A stretch of 64,000 nucleotides of DNA from Euborellia annulipes. Taxonomy: Eukaryota > Arthropoda > Insecta > Dermaptera > Anisolabididae. Of the stretch, positions 9,519 to 20,721 are shown one piece after another. How positions within the stretch are numbered: the first letter of the stretch is position 1; each line of letters opens with the position of its first letter. A program made the position numbers and the translations under genes. The stretch covers positions 1 through 64,000 of the forward strand of contig JAKCPI010001553.1 in the NCBI GenBank assembly GCA_023213315.1. The letters are read 5' to 3'. Under the pieces are notes generated by a model. It worked only from the letters and a program-made list of their open reading frames with translations. It was not told where the DNA came from and did not search any database.

Positions 9519-11597
9519 ACATATACCTGGTGGGCCAATAGTGCGTGGGCTAATTAACGGACATTTTTTAAAGTATTCAATTTTATTATAAAGATTATAA
9601 AAATTGCATTCATGGGATGCTCAGCTATTTTGCCAATATTGGTCATATTGGGAGAAAGTAACGATTTGCAAAACATCTGTTGATTGTACTGAAGATGATT
9701 ACATATCACTGGGGCTGAAATATTTACAAATAAACGGACAATACGCCAAAGTATTTATTTTTTGGCCGAGGGTTTTTATAATAAAATTGATTATCCTTAG
9801 GGCCATCTACAAACAATTTTTAAAGTTTGTTGATCGTGCATAATGTGGGGCCTTTAGGGCTACAAATTAAAAATAATTTTGTTCCAATTGCAATTCTTAT
9901 ACACGTATATCCATATCAAAGTTATTTTTACAGTGGAGAATTGGAGATATCAACCAAATTGGGATTGTCCAGGTTAATAAAACTCCCAGGATAAGACGTT
10001 TCGGCCTGAATTTATTTGACCATCTTCAGTTATCGGGAATTATACACACAGTGCAAGTACACATGTGATCAAACCAGGACTCGTCAATAATAAAATATAT
10101 TTGCTTCATACCAAATTCTATGGATCCTGTGTCCCAAGCTCAGAGATAACTGAAGATGGCCAAATAAATTCAGGCCGAAACGTCTGTATCCTGGGAGTTT
10201 TATTAACCTGGACAATCCCAATTTGGCCGATATCTCCAATTTTCCACTATAATCACATCACAGCCACAACCTCAAAAGCCAAGTTATGTTTTTTTTTAAA
10301 TGGAACGCCCTGTATATTATTGCATATTTGGATTCTACGGCCAATTTTAGTATGACTTTATGTCATGCAATGTATTCCAAACCAAACCGTTTAGCCGCAA
10401 ATTGAGTTTTTGTGAAAAAACTGCTGTCTGAAAAAATTGAATATCGAGCGAACCATAAAACTTAGGGGACTGTTCTTTTGTGATGTTACTAATCATGAAA
10501 TGTACTATTGTAGGCCAGATGGGTATTCTTGTGTTGGGAGTAATGGCCATGCAAATTTGGAAAATTACAATCATGGATCAACCAAGGATAACTCCATTTT
10601 TTCAACTATTCCATAATTTATGATAACAAAAAAAAATATTTATTATAGACAAAAAAATATTTAAAAAATCCAAACGCAAAACAAAATTGTAATAAATAGA
10701 AAAGATAAGCTTAATATTCGAAAATGTATTTACATTTCCTTTAAAATCATTTATTTGAACTTTTCGAAAAACAAATTAGGGTTATGATTAGGTGAGCAGG
10801 TGCGTCATTTTGTTGAAAAATCATAACCCTAATTTGAGCAAGCGGGACTTCTTTGAGAGTTCTAATAAATGATTTTAAAGGAAATTTAAAGACATTTTCT
10901 AATTTAGCATATATTTTCTATTTATTACAATTTTGTTTTGCGTTTTTTAAAATTATGTTTTGAGTTTTTTTAAATTATTTTGCCTATAATAAATTTTTTT
11001 TTCGTTATCAGATATTTTGAAATAAAAAGAAATCTACCAAAAATAGATTTAGAAACATTATATCAACTGAAAGATAATTAAATTTCACGTCTCATGGCAT
11101 AAAAAAGTAGCATGTTCCATTTGAAAAAATGAAGTTATCCAAGATTGTAATTTTCCAAATTTGCATGACCATTACCCTCAACACAAGAATACCCATCTGG
11201 CCTACAATAGTACATTTCATGATTAGTAACATCACAAAAGAACAGTCCCCTAAGTTTTATGGTTCGCGAGATATTCAATTTTTTTAGACAGCAGTTTTTT
11301 TCACAAAAACTCGAATTGCGGCTAAACGGTTTGGTTTGGAATACATTGCATGACATAAAGTCATACTAAAATTGGCCGTAGAATCCAAATATGCAATAAT
11401 ATACAGGGCGTTCCATTTAAATAAACATTACTTTGATATGGATATATGTGTATAAGAATTGCAATTGGAACAAAATTATTTTTAATTTGTAGTCCTAAAG
11501 GCCCCACATTATGTACGATCAACAGACTTTAAAAATGTCGTCTAATAAGCTCACAATCTTCCGTCCACGCACTATTTATTAGCCCACCCGGTATATT
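9519..11597. mobile_element. 2-kb foldback element
   Basis: Long inverted arms run inward from ATATACCTGGTGGGCC (9519) and its complement at 11597. They share blocks such as ATAATGTGGGGCCTTTAGG, AAATGGAACGCCCTGTATA and CCAGATGGGTATTCTTGTG, at over 90% identity by eye. The inner part (10622-11010) is also palindromic, centred near 10815. The left arm is interrupted by a separate palindromic insertion at 9932-10252 that is absent from the right arm, so that insertion came later. Open frames on both strands (for example 10347-10574) are mirror images of the arms and are not genes. Confidence 0.85.
9932..10252. mobile_element. Palindromic element with two hammerhead-like hairpins, nested
   Basis: Arms GGAGATATCAACCAAATTGG... 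and their complement meet near 10092. Each arm contains CTGAAGAT - stem - GAAACGTC (minus 10029-9998, plus 10150-10181). The stem GGTC/GGCC or GGCC/GGCC closes an 11-base loop. The insertion is present in only one arm of the surrounding foldback element. Confidence 0.75.
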
Positions 11598-12189
11598 TAA
11601 ATAACGGTTATCGACAAAAGTCTTATATGGCCTGAGTTGTCGAAAATACTGTGTGCATGTGTGTGTGAGTGTGAATGAGAAAAAAGTGTGAGTGTTAAAA
11701 AAAAGAAAACCACATTTTCTATATTTTTAATATCTCACATCCTCCCCCCTCCTCTCACCTTACAATTCTATTTTAAATACATTTTCCATTTGAGATTCCA
11801 ATTCAAGAAATACTCGACATAACTGAATTTGCAAGTTCAAGTTGGTTTTCCTAAAAACAAAATAATAATAATAGGACTTTATTAAAAATGATTATTTTAG
11901 AGATGCATATATAAAAATGAAAAATAATACTCTAAATATATGTGAAAGAAACCAATCGATTATTTAAAAATTCACTGAGTAAAAAAAATTTGTATTAAAA
12001 AAGCTTAAAATAAGTCTCAAAATCTGCACAGCAGTTGTTGAAAATTGAAAAAAGAATGAAGGAAAAATAAGACTAACTTTTGGCCTCCTGAAATTGCTAA
12101 AATCTCAACTTTGAGCCTCTGCCATTATTTTTGGAACTGGAATTTTTTAGAATACGGCTAATGATTTTTTACTATTCAATATATTAGTA
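11598..12189. other. AT-rich stretch with SINE fragment at its start
   Basis: Positions 11600-11700 match the minus-strand SINE tail (ATAACGGTTATCGAC, then a TGTGTGTGAGTGTGAATGAG-type microsatellite). The rest shows no gene or repeat structure that I can support. Confidence 0.5.
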
Positions 12190-12510
12190 AACTCTTTTTA
12201 GAGTTTCTTTCTACATCCATTTTCTTTTCTTTATTAGCCTAAATAAGAGCGTGGGAAGCCAATTTGAACCAAATATTTCTAAAAATAAAGAAAATTTAGA
12301 AGAAATATAAAAATGATTTTAACCTTTAAAAAATGCATTTCAACTTACTTTTTTGAGTTTTTTCTCTATTCATTGTATTTATCGCCTATATAAACAGCAT
12401 TTGAGCTATTTTGGTTGTGATTACTTGAATATTAAATAAATTATTTAGAAAAATTCCTAAAAATTGTTTGTTTATTTATCTGCTATTAACGATATGGAAG
12501 CTAACTTCTT
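12190..12510. repeat. Diverged solo arm of the 1.64-kb foldback family
   Basis: TTTATTAGCCTAAATAAG, AAGCCAATTTGA, ACTTACTTTTTTGAG and GCTAACTTC occur in the same order as in the outer arm at 12760-13112 but with many differences. This suggests an old copy beside the younger pair. Confidence 0.55.
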
Positions 12511-13424
12511 GTTAATAAACATATGGCAAATCTCTCCCCTATTGAATATTCTTTATAAGGTCTTTTTCATAATTATAAAACAATTTTAGCATTCAGGGAT
12601 TACTAAAGACTAAAAAAAAAATGTGATTAAAATTTTAAATAATTATTTTATAAAAACATAAATACCTTTTTAATTATTTTAAGATGAGAAAAATTTCACA
12701 ATAATTTTTTTTCAATGAATATTTCCTTTGTTATTTAATTCTTTGGCGTGATACTATATGACGGTAAGTAAATTTTTATTAATATTTGGAAGTTTTTCAG
12801 GGAGAATTCACCCTCCCTTCCCTTTATTAGCCTAAAAGAGGTGTCGGTAAGCCAATTTGATCGAGATATATGCCAAATTAAGGAAAATTTTGAAGAAATA
12901 CGAGGACCACATTAACCATTAAAAATATATATTTTTACTTACTTTTTTGGCTTTTTTCTTTCTCCATTGTAATTTAGATGACAAAAACCTTGCGACTGAC
13001 CTATTCTGATTGAGATAAGTAAAGAAATTTATTAAATAGAGTTGAAAATATAAAAAATAATTTTATCGAAAATTGTTTATTTTTTTTTTTTAATAAACAA
13101 TGATAAAGGAGCTAACTTCAGATGATAATTGAAAAAAAAAATAAAAAAAAAAAAAAAAACAACGAATAATTTTTTCGGTTAATCTTCAGAATAAAGTGGC
13201 AAACCCTCGCACTGGCTGACTAGTTTACACTTTTGACCACTTTTGACATTATCTCAACATTCATGATTCTTTCGTTTTTTTTTTTCATTTAGGCATGCTA
13301 TTTGTTTTGTCACTAAGGCCGAGAATTCCCTAGTTTTTTTAAATTTTCTTTAATCGAAGGAAACCGAACTGCAACCGAAGGACCGAAACAATTAGGTCGT
13401 GTCCCCTGAAGTTGTTTTGTCACT

Positions 13425-13640
13425 AGTGTCGACTTCGGTTCGGTTTCGGATCGGTTCGGCTCGTCTCAGTTCGGTTCGAAACCATCCAGTTAGAAGCTAT
13501 TCGGTAGCCCTTAAAAATAAATTTTCGGACCCTTCGGGCCCGAAAATTTATTTTTAAAAGCTACCGAATCGCTTCTAACTGGATGGTTTTGAACCGAACT
13601 GAGCCGAGCCGAACCAAACCGAACCGAACCGAAGCCGAGA
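13425..13640. repeat. CGGTTCGG palindrome inside foldback element
   Basis: Inverted runs of TTCGGTTCGG-type short repeats flank ACCATCCAGTTAGAAGC on each side of a centre near 13535 (GACCCTTCGGGCCCG). This would give a stable cruciform about 215 bases long. The same structure, inverted, is at 17790-18000. Confidence 0.85.
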
Positions 13641-13689
13641 ATTTCCTAGTTGTTTTGAATTTTTTTCTAAAAATAAAATAACCGAACTT

Positions 13690-13890
13690 AAAACCGAAGG
13701 TCTCGAGCCGCCTCCGGCGGCTCTCGGACAAGGGATCCCTGCAAGTTCTTTAAAATATTCTAGATGAATATTTTTTTAATCTAAAACAGAACCGACCTTA
13801 ATTAACCGAAGGTCTCGAGCCGCCTCCGGCGGCTCTCGGACAAGGAATCCCTGCAAGTTCTTTAATATATTCTGGATGGATATTTTTTAT
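13690..13890. repeat. Tandem ~110-bp duplication with GC palindrome
   Basis: Two units, each with AGGTCTCGAGCCGCC, the palindrome GCCGCCTCCGGCGGC and GGACAAGG(G/A)ATCCCTGC, differ at only a few bases. The inverted counterparts are at 17560-17760. Confidence 0.8.
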
Positions 13891-14396
13891 TTAAATTTAA
13901 ATATAAGAACCAAAAGACAGGGGTCTCCATCGGTGGCCCGCGGACCCAAAGATGTTCTTAATAAGTGTAGCAAACTCGAGCCTTTTTACTAAAAAAAAAA
14001 AGTCAGTGAATACTTTAACTTTTAATACAACATGAAGTTAGCTCCTTTATCGTTCAATATTAAAAAAATAATAAATAAACAATTTTCGATAAAATTATTT
14101 TTTATATTTTCAACTCTATTTAATAAATTTCTTTACTTATCTCAATCAGAATAGGTCAGTCGCAAGGTTTTTGTCATCTAAATTACAATGGAGAAAGAAA
14201 AAAGCCAAAAAAGTAAGTAAAAATATATATTTTTAATGGTTAATGTGGTCCTCGTATTTCTTCAAAATTTTCCTTAATTTGGCATATATCTCGATCAAAT
14301 TGGCTTACCGACACCACTTTTAGGCTAATAAAGGGAAGGGAGGGTGAATTCTCCCTGAAAAACTTCCAAATATTAATAAAAATTTACTTACCGTCA

Positions 14397-15512
14397 TATA
14401 GAATTTAGCCAATTCTTTTCGGCATCTTTGGCCATATAAAGTTTTAAACGATACCAAGATTATTTACGATATATATTTGAGTCCAAGCATATTCAATCAA
14501 TAAGTAATGTTTTTATTTTTTTCACAAAAACTAATATCTAATATGCAGTGTAAAAAAAAATATTTTGGACAATAGACTTTCACTGATATTCAAGGATTTC
14601 ATATTTATTTTCCATTATAGAAAAGGAATGAATTTAAATTTTACAAAAAAGTAACATCATTTGTTTATTTCATATTTTTAAAATTCGATATCTGTGATTA
14701 TTCAAAGAAAATAAAAATTTTCAATTATTAATAAGTTGACTTATTAGATTGGATCATAAAAAAAGTCAAAAAATAGAGAATTTGAGTATGTTAAAAAGAG
14801 AAAAATATTTAATTATTGTCTATATATTTTAATAGGCCTATATGGAAAAATGTTCATTTTTGAAAAAAAAAAAAAAATTATGTATGATTTTCCTATCCAT
14901 ATTTAACATGATATCATCCTCACGAAAGACAATTCAAAGGGACTAATAAAATTTTAAATAAAATTTCAACAAAATATTCAAGGCGATATCAAGGGGTGAA
15001 TGATGATATGCCAATTTGACAGCTGTCATCTGTTTTGGTTATAAAGAAATTATTTCTAATAAAAAAATCTCCATATTTGTTTTTATTCAAAATGTAAACA
15101 ATAGATTAAAATTTGAAATTCTCACTTTTTTTTTAAATAAGACCTGCAGCGAACCCTCGCCATTCCTTTTTTGCCATTGGAAAATAGAAAAATCAATAGG
15201 TTCACACATAGGCCTATTTATGAAAAATAGGTTGTTTTGATTTAAATTTAAATGTAAACAAAACATTAATTGAAATTTGAAATTCTGACTTTTTTTTAAA
15301 ATAAAGGAAATACCTTAAAATATCCCGAAATATTTTATCCAAAAGTGTTTAAATTTAAAATAAAATCATCTTGATACATGCTGTATAGAGAGGCAATATA
15401 TTTAATTAAGATTTAATATATGAAAGAAATGTCCACCATTTAAAAAAAAAAATATTCAAAGAATAACAACTTCCAAAGAGACGATAACAAAAACATGGCT
15501 AAATTCTATATG
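14397..15512. other. AT-rich segment between foldback copy 1 and the palindromic exon region
   Basis: Bounded by short inverted ends (CGTCATATAGAATTTAGCC at 14394 and its complement at 15496). It may be another nonautonomous element or original host DNA. It contains a local duplication of TGTAAACAA(T/A)A...TTTGAAATTCT(C/G)AC near 15090-15130 and 15250-15290. No gene was found. Confidence 0.4.
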
Positions 15513-15602
15513 ACGCACATAGGAGTATTTGAAGTAAAAACCCGATCAAAATAGAAAAACTCAAAATGGATGCTTCTTTATATACTATAATCGGTTTATT
15601 GG

Positions 15603-15873
15603 AATCAAGGACGGATCCAGAGGTGTTTCTCGGGAGGGGGGGGTAACCTGGTGTGACTGGTCGCACAAGACAATTTTTTCTTAATTTCGGAAAATTTAAA
15701 GGCGCATTCTGGCCAATTATTTATTATTTTCCTTATATAAGAATATAAATACGCGTATAAATAAAATTTTACATTAAAAATAAAATTTTTTTCGAAAAAA
15801 AGTATTTTTTTTTCAAATCTCGTGGAGGGGGGTTATTACCCCCTTTACACCCCCCCAACCCTTCCGGTTCGGC
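15603..15873. mobile_element. G/C-tract element, copy 1
   Basis: Ends with runs GGGAGGGGGGGG and ACCCCCTTTACACCCCCCC and includes CTGGTGTGACTGGTCGCACA, half of the 680-bp family hairpin. The same unit lies in the opposite orientation at 61193-61492. It is inserted in one arm of the palindrome only. Confidence 0.7.
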
Positions 15874-15970
15874 TACCTGGTCATAACATCACTCGGAACC
15901 CAGTCATTGTTTCAACTGCTTGTCTTGGTTCTAGGCGCTCTCATTTTCGTTAGTCAGTTTTTTGTGCAAA

Positions 15971-16025
15971 ATGTCTTCATGTGGTGGTCAACAGAAAAAA
16001 AACGACTTGAATGTGGAAATTGAAG
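15971..16025 (+). CDS. Possible first coding exon (18 codons plus 1 base), left copy
   Basis: ATG at 15971 opens 18 codons starting MSSCGGQQKK and ending NVEIE, then G|GTATGC, a splice-donor-like site in phase 1. The upstream 100 bases (TCATTTTCGTTAGTCAG... just before the ATG) are conserved in the other arm. Between the two copies the coding part differs at only two bases, both synonymous (Cys and Gly codons), while the following intron-like DNA differs by roughly 10%. I do not recognise the protein, and no downstream exon was found. Confidence 0.35.
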
Positions 16026-16738
16026 GTATGCTCTCTATATTACAGTATATTTGATTCAGTTTAAACGTAATTATCACTGTTTTTTATAAATATCAAAAAC
16101 CGCTTTTTTGTACGTTTTTTTTTAAGAAAATATAAGACAAATTAGTGTTTTTGTTTATGTGTCGCGGCTTGTCGCCTCAAACTTTTTATCTGGGCATAAA
16201 GTTTAGTCCTTTAGGATGTAGAAACAAGAAAAATATATCCCCCCATCTCACCCTATATTTTCTTATAGTATTTTTACGTGAACGAGGGACTCCGTTCTTC
16301 GGGAGGACATGAAGTTAGTTGAATCAGTCTTTCTTTCATCAAATTCAATTTTTTTTCCTTTGAACTCTTTCAAAATATCATAGAACTCTATTCTGGTAAT
16401 TTTTTAACTCTTCCCAAAGGATCTATAACAAAAGAAAACTAAAATTATACTAAATCGATTTAATGAATTTCTGTTCGCTCGTTCACTTTAAAGTCTAATA
16501 AAAAAATATGGGGTGAGTCGGGGTGAAATGTTTTTCTTGTTTCTACATCCTAAAAGACTAAACTTTATGCCCATATAAAAAGTTTGAGGCGACAAGCCGC
16601 GACACATAAACAAAAACACTAATTTGTCTGAAATTTTCTTTAAAAAAATGTTCAAAAAAAGCGACTTTTGATATTGATAAAAAACAGTGATAATTACGTT
16701 CAAACTTAATCAAATATACTGTAATATAGAGAGCTTAC

Positions 16739-16793
16739 CTTCAATTTCCACATTCAAGTCGTTTTTTTTCTGTTGACCGCCGCATGAAGACAT
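16739..16793 (-). CDS. Possible first coding exon, inverted right copy
   Basis: Mirror image of the segment at 15971-16025: ATG at 16793, the same 18 residues, and a better donor, G|GTAAGC, at 16738. It could be the ancestral copy and the other the duplicate, or both may be fragments captured by transposition. The two ATGs point toward each other. Confidence 0.35.
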
Positions 16794-17029
16794 TTTGCAC
16801 AAAAAACTGAGTAACGAAAATGAGAGCGCCTAGAACCAAGACAAGCAGTTAAAACAATGACTGACTTCCGACTGACATTGTGACCAGATAGCCGAACCAG
16901 AAGGGTCGGAGGGGCTGGATTCCAATAAGCCGGTTATAGTAGATGAAGAAACATCCATTTTGGGTAGCATTAGGTAAACTTTGAGTTTTTCTATTTTGAT
17001 CGGGTTTTTACGTCAAATACCCCTATGTG

Positions 17030-18684
17030 TGACGGTAAGTAAATTTTTATTAATATTTGGAAGTTTTTCAGGGAGAATTCACCCTCCCTTCCCTTTATTA
17101 GCCTAAAAGAGGTGTCGGTAAGCCAATTTGATCGAGATATATGCCAAATTAAGGAAAATTTTGAAGAAATACGAGGACCACATTAACCATTAAAAATATA
17201 TATTTTTACTTACTTTTTTGGCTTTTTTCTTTCTCCATTGTAATTTAGATGACAAAAACCTTGCGACTGACCTATTCTGATTGAGATAAGTAAAGAAATT
17301 TATTAAATAGAGTTGAAAATATAAAAAATAATTTTATCGAAAATTGTTTATTTATTATTTTTTTAATATTGAACGATAAAGGAGCTAACTTCATGTTGTA
17401 TTAAAAGTTAAAGTATTCACTGACTTTTTTTTTTTTAGTAAAAAGGCTCGAGTTTGCTACACTTATTAAGAACATCTTTGGGTCCGCGGGCCACCGATGG
17501 AGACCCCTGTCTTTTGGTTCTTATATTTAAATTTAAATAAAAAATATCCATCCAGAATATATTAAAGAACTTGCAGGGATTCCTTGTCCGAGAGCCGCCG
17601 GAGGCGGCTCGAGACCTTCGGTTAATTAAGGTCGGTTCTGTTTTTAGATTAAAAAATATTCATCTAGAATATTTTAAAGAACTTGCAGGGATCCCTTGTC
17701 CGAGAGCCGCCGGAGGCGGCTCGAGACCTTCGGTTTTAAGTTCGGTTATTTTATTTTTAGAAAAAATTCAAAACAACTAGGGAATTCTCGGCTTCGGTTC
17801 GGTTCGGTTTGGTTCGGCTCGGCTCAGTTCGGTTCAAAACCATCCAGTTAGAAGCGATTCGGTAGCTTTTAAAAATAAATTTTCGGGCCCGAAGGGTCCG
17901 AAAATTTATTTTTAAGGGCTACCGAATAGCTTCTAACTGGATGGTTTCGAACCGAACTGAGACGAGCCGAACCGATCCGGAAACCGAACCGAAGTCGACA
18001 CTAGTGACAAAACAACTTCAGGGGACACGACCTAATTGTTTCGGTCCTTCGGTTGCAGTTCGGTTTCCTTCGATTAAAGAAAATTTAAAAAAACTAGGGA
18101 ATTCTCGGCCTTAGTGACAAAACAAATAGCATGCCTAAATGAAAAAAAAAAACGAAAGAATCATGAATGTTGAGATAATGTCAAAAGTGGTCAAAAGTGT
18201 AAACTAGTCAGCCAGTGCGAGGGTTTGCCACTTTATTCTGAAGATTAACCGAAAAAATTATTCGGTTTTTTTTTTTTTTTTTGTTTTTTTTTTTTTTTTT
18301 TTTTTTTTTTCAATTATCATCTGAAGTTAGCTCCTTTATCATTGTTTATTAAAAAAAAAAAAATAAACAATTTTCGATAAAATTATTTTTTATATTTTCA
18401 ACTCTATTTAATAAATTTCTTTACTTATCTCAATCAGAATAGGTCAGTCGCAAGGTTTTTGTCATCTAAATTACAATGGAGAAAGAAAAAAGCCAAAAAA
18501 GTAAGTAAAAATATATATTTTTAATGGTTAATGTGGTCCTCGTATTTCTTCAAAATTTTCCTTAATTTGGCATATATCTCGATCAAATTGGCTTACCGAC
18601 ACCTCTTTTAGGCTAATAAAGGGAAGGGAGGGTGAATTCTCCCTGAAAAACTTCCAAATATTAATAAAAATTTACTTACCGTCA
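17030..18684 (-). mobile_element. 1.64-kb foldback element, copy 2 (inverted)
   Basis: Same element as 12760-14396 in reverse orientation, with the same arms, tandem duplication and palindrome. A poly-T tract of about 35 bases near 18267-18310 replaces a poly-A stretch of copy 1. Beyond the outer end, TATAGTATCACGCC (18685-) is the complement of GGCGTGATACTATA left of copy 1, so the inverted duplication reaches past the element into flanking DNA. Confidence 0.85.
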
Positions 18685-19260
18685 TATAGTATCACGCCCA
18701 AAAACATTGATAAAAATTGTAAAAAAGTCTTTTTTTAGAAAAAATTAGTACACAGAGGTAAAAAGTATCAATGAAACAATAAATTAAAAAAATAAATCAT
18801 GTTAATAAAAATAAATTGGTAAATTTTAATACAGAAAATAGAAAATAAGAGAAAAAATTTATAGGTCCTTAGAGACGGTAAATGACAGAAAAATCAACAA
18901 AATTTCATAATGTAAACAATAGAAAAAATCGTATAAATGTCCCTTTTTAGAAAAAAATGAGACAAAAGAATGAGAAAGAATAAATAAAAGTCTAATAGAA
19001 ATATTATCAGGATATGGGCAAATTGGGTTATTTTATTAATATAAGTTAGAAAATGAATGAAAAGTCTAGAAAATGACTAAAGAATCAACAGATGGTCGTT
19101 ATTATCTTATTATATAGAGATTCAACTAAATTGGTTAAAAAACATTTACTGATTAATTAAAATCGAATGATTAAAATAAAAAATCTAACGGATGTTTAAT
19201 CAATCAAAAAACACTACTTATATGCCTAATTAACTTGAGCCAACGGTTTCCAGTTTATAT
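18685..19260. other. AT-rich noncoding stretch
   Basis: No gene or clear repeat was seen beyond the first 15 bases, which belong to the flanking inverted repeat. Confidence 0.5.
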
Positions 19261-19261
19261 T

Positions 19262-19355
19262 TAAAAAATTAAATTTTGAAATAAATATAGACGGGGTCTA
19301 AAAAGCCATCGTTGCCGAAAAAGTCCCTAAATTAAATTAAAAAAAAAAAAATTAA
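19262..19355 (+). repeat. SINE core and A-rich tail, headless copy
   Basis: AATAAATATAGACGGGGTC, then GCCATCGTTGCCGAAAAAG and a poly-A-rich end match the tails of the SINEs at 33478-33646 and 54945-55078. No tRNA head is recognisable upstream. Confidence 0.6.
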
Positions 19356-19369
19356 ATTCAAAACACTAA

Positions 19370-19535
19370 GTTTTAAGTTTCAAAGATTTATTAAAAATCA
19401 ACATTTTTAGCCTTTAAAATCATTACCTTTAAAATCACTTCTGATGATGACAGATGAGTGTGAAAATATGTTTTTAGTGTTAAAAATGTTATTTTGAAAC
19501 TTAGAACCTAGTGTTTTTAATTTAAATTTTTAAAT
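19370..19535 (+). repeat. Palindromic element with degenerate hammerhead-like hairpin
   Basis: AACACTAAGTTTTAAGTTTC and AACTTAGAACCTAGTGTTT are inverted around CTTCTGATGATGACAG (19439). The relatives at 31790-31960 and 53085-53318 share the 'CCTAGTGTTTTTAATTT' end. The GAAA after the stem is shifted here, so this copy is decayed. Confidence 0.55.
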
Positions 19536-20477
19536 TTTCATATAATACATAATAAATTAAATTATAAAATTTTTATTAACATATTTTAAAGTTACAAATT
19601 TCTACATGTAAGTTCCCCGGCATTGAGCTTCTGCTTCCAATCCGAAATCATTTTTCGAAATTTTAATCATTATTTATTTTCAAAATAGGTCAGTATTTTT
19701 CCCATATACGCCAATAACTTCTCAAATCCTTACTTTGCTTTTTCTCATCGTTATAACTTTTCTTAATATCTATCATCTATCTGTCTAGTTGAGATAGAAA
19801 AAAACTTAAGTCCTTATCTTTTTCTCATTGTTTTTTTTTTTTTTTTTATTGTTTATATATATCTACTATTTTGTCTCTAACAAACAAAACTATAAATTAT
19901 TTTACTTGTCACACTTGATTGTCAAAACTTAAAAAGTTTAAAATATTTTTGACGTTTTGTTTTTTTCTATATATTAATTGATATAATACAGATCTATATA
20001 AACGTTTAAAAAATTGTTTTTCTGCATTTTCATAGAGTTACTTATTTAATTAAATTCATAAGGGTTAAAGTTAACTTTATATCTTATCTTAACACCCTGG
20101 TAAATATATTATTACCAATCCTCCATTTAACTTTATCTCATTTTCTCTCCCCTTTACATTTAGAAAGGGTTTTAGGTGATCCCCGTAGATAGGGAATATT
20201 TAATGATCTTTATTTGTTGAATTATTATTTGACTCTGAGTGAAAAGAATAAAAAAAAATAAATTGTTTATATATTTTTTGCTTTTGCTTTCGTTAGCTTC
20301 AGGAAATAGAGGGTAGAAGCCCCCTTCTCATGATTAATCGTCTCACCAGCGCCTGTTATATTTAATATAAGTATATTTAGTTTTTTTCCTCTTATGCTAT
20401 TTATTTGCAAAGGCATCGTTGAGCAATCAGCGATTCAAACCCTTACAAACAATTCAATTAAATTGTATTGATAGGAC

Positions 20478-20502
20478 CTGATGATGATGATTGCATCGAA
20501 AC
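20478..20502 (+). other. Hammerhead-like hairpin CTGATGAT-GATG-GAAAC
   Basis: CTGATGAT is followed by stem GATG/CATC with loop ATTG and then GAAAC. The core resembles a hammerhead ribozyme but has one extra T before the stem. It lies directly left of a TA-flanked MITE (20514). Confidence 0.5.
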
Positions 20503-20513
20503 TGATACTTGTA

Positions 20514-20719
20514 CAGTGAAGGGCAATATTAAGTGCCACCCATGCGTTTTCTATTTATGATTATTTCATTGTTTAAAAAAAATATTATATAGGCCTATTT
20601 TTTAATGGAAACTTTAAAATATAGAAAATTTCAAATATATTTTCATTTTCTTTTATAAAAACAATTAAATAATCACACGTAGAAAACGCATGGGTGGGAC
20701 GTAATATTGTCCCTCACTG
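20514..20719. mobile_element. TA-flanked MITE (CAGTGA ends), copy 1
   Basis: Terminal inverted repeats CAGTGAAGGGCAATATTAAG and complement extend through a CATGCGTTTTCTA block; TA on both sides (20512-20513, 20720-20721) indicates a Tc1/mariner-type target. Two further copies are at 23133-23329 and 45938-46144. Confidence 0.8.
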
Positions 20720-20721
20720 TA

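Larger units (their letters stand above)
12760..14396 (+). mobile_element. 1.64-kb foldback element, copy 1
   Basis: Outer arms of about 355 bases (12760-13112 and 14040-14396) start TGACGGTAAGTAAATTTTT and are near-identical. Inside lie a CGGTTCGG-repeat palindrome (13425-13640) and a tandem duplication of a segment with GAGCCGCCTCCGGCGGCTC (about 13690-13890). Flanks are TATA on both sides, compatible with a TA duplication. There is no open frame of useful length; the element is nonautonomous. Confidence 0.85.
15513..17029. repeat. Large inverted repeat carrying a duplicated first-exon-like segment
   Basis: Arms centred near 16382 match from AAAACTCAAAATGGATG (15550) through the exon-like segments to about 16262, and back out from about 16500 to 17029, at about 90% identity. 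Only the left arm is interrupted, by a G-rich element at 15603-15873. The unpaired centre (16263-16499) has no further structure. Confidence 0.85.

Noticed and set aside
10065..11356. Open frames in the 2-kb foldback element
   Set aside because: The same peptides arise from both arms on opposite strands; they follow from the palindrome and contain no domain.
12760..18684. CRISPR-like or regular repeat array
   Set aside because: The repetition is two inverted copies plus one tandem duplication, with no regular spacer pattern, and the DNA is eukaryotic.
20478..20502. Definite hammerhead ribozyme
   Set aside because: Core bases match, but an extra T lies before stem II and stems I and III were not established; kept only as hammerhead-like.
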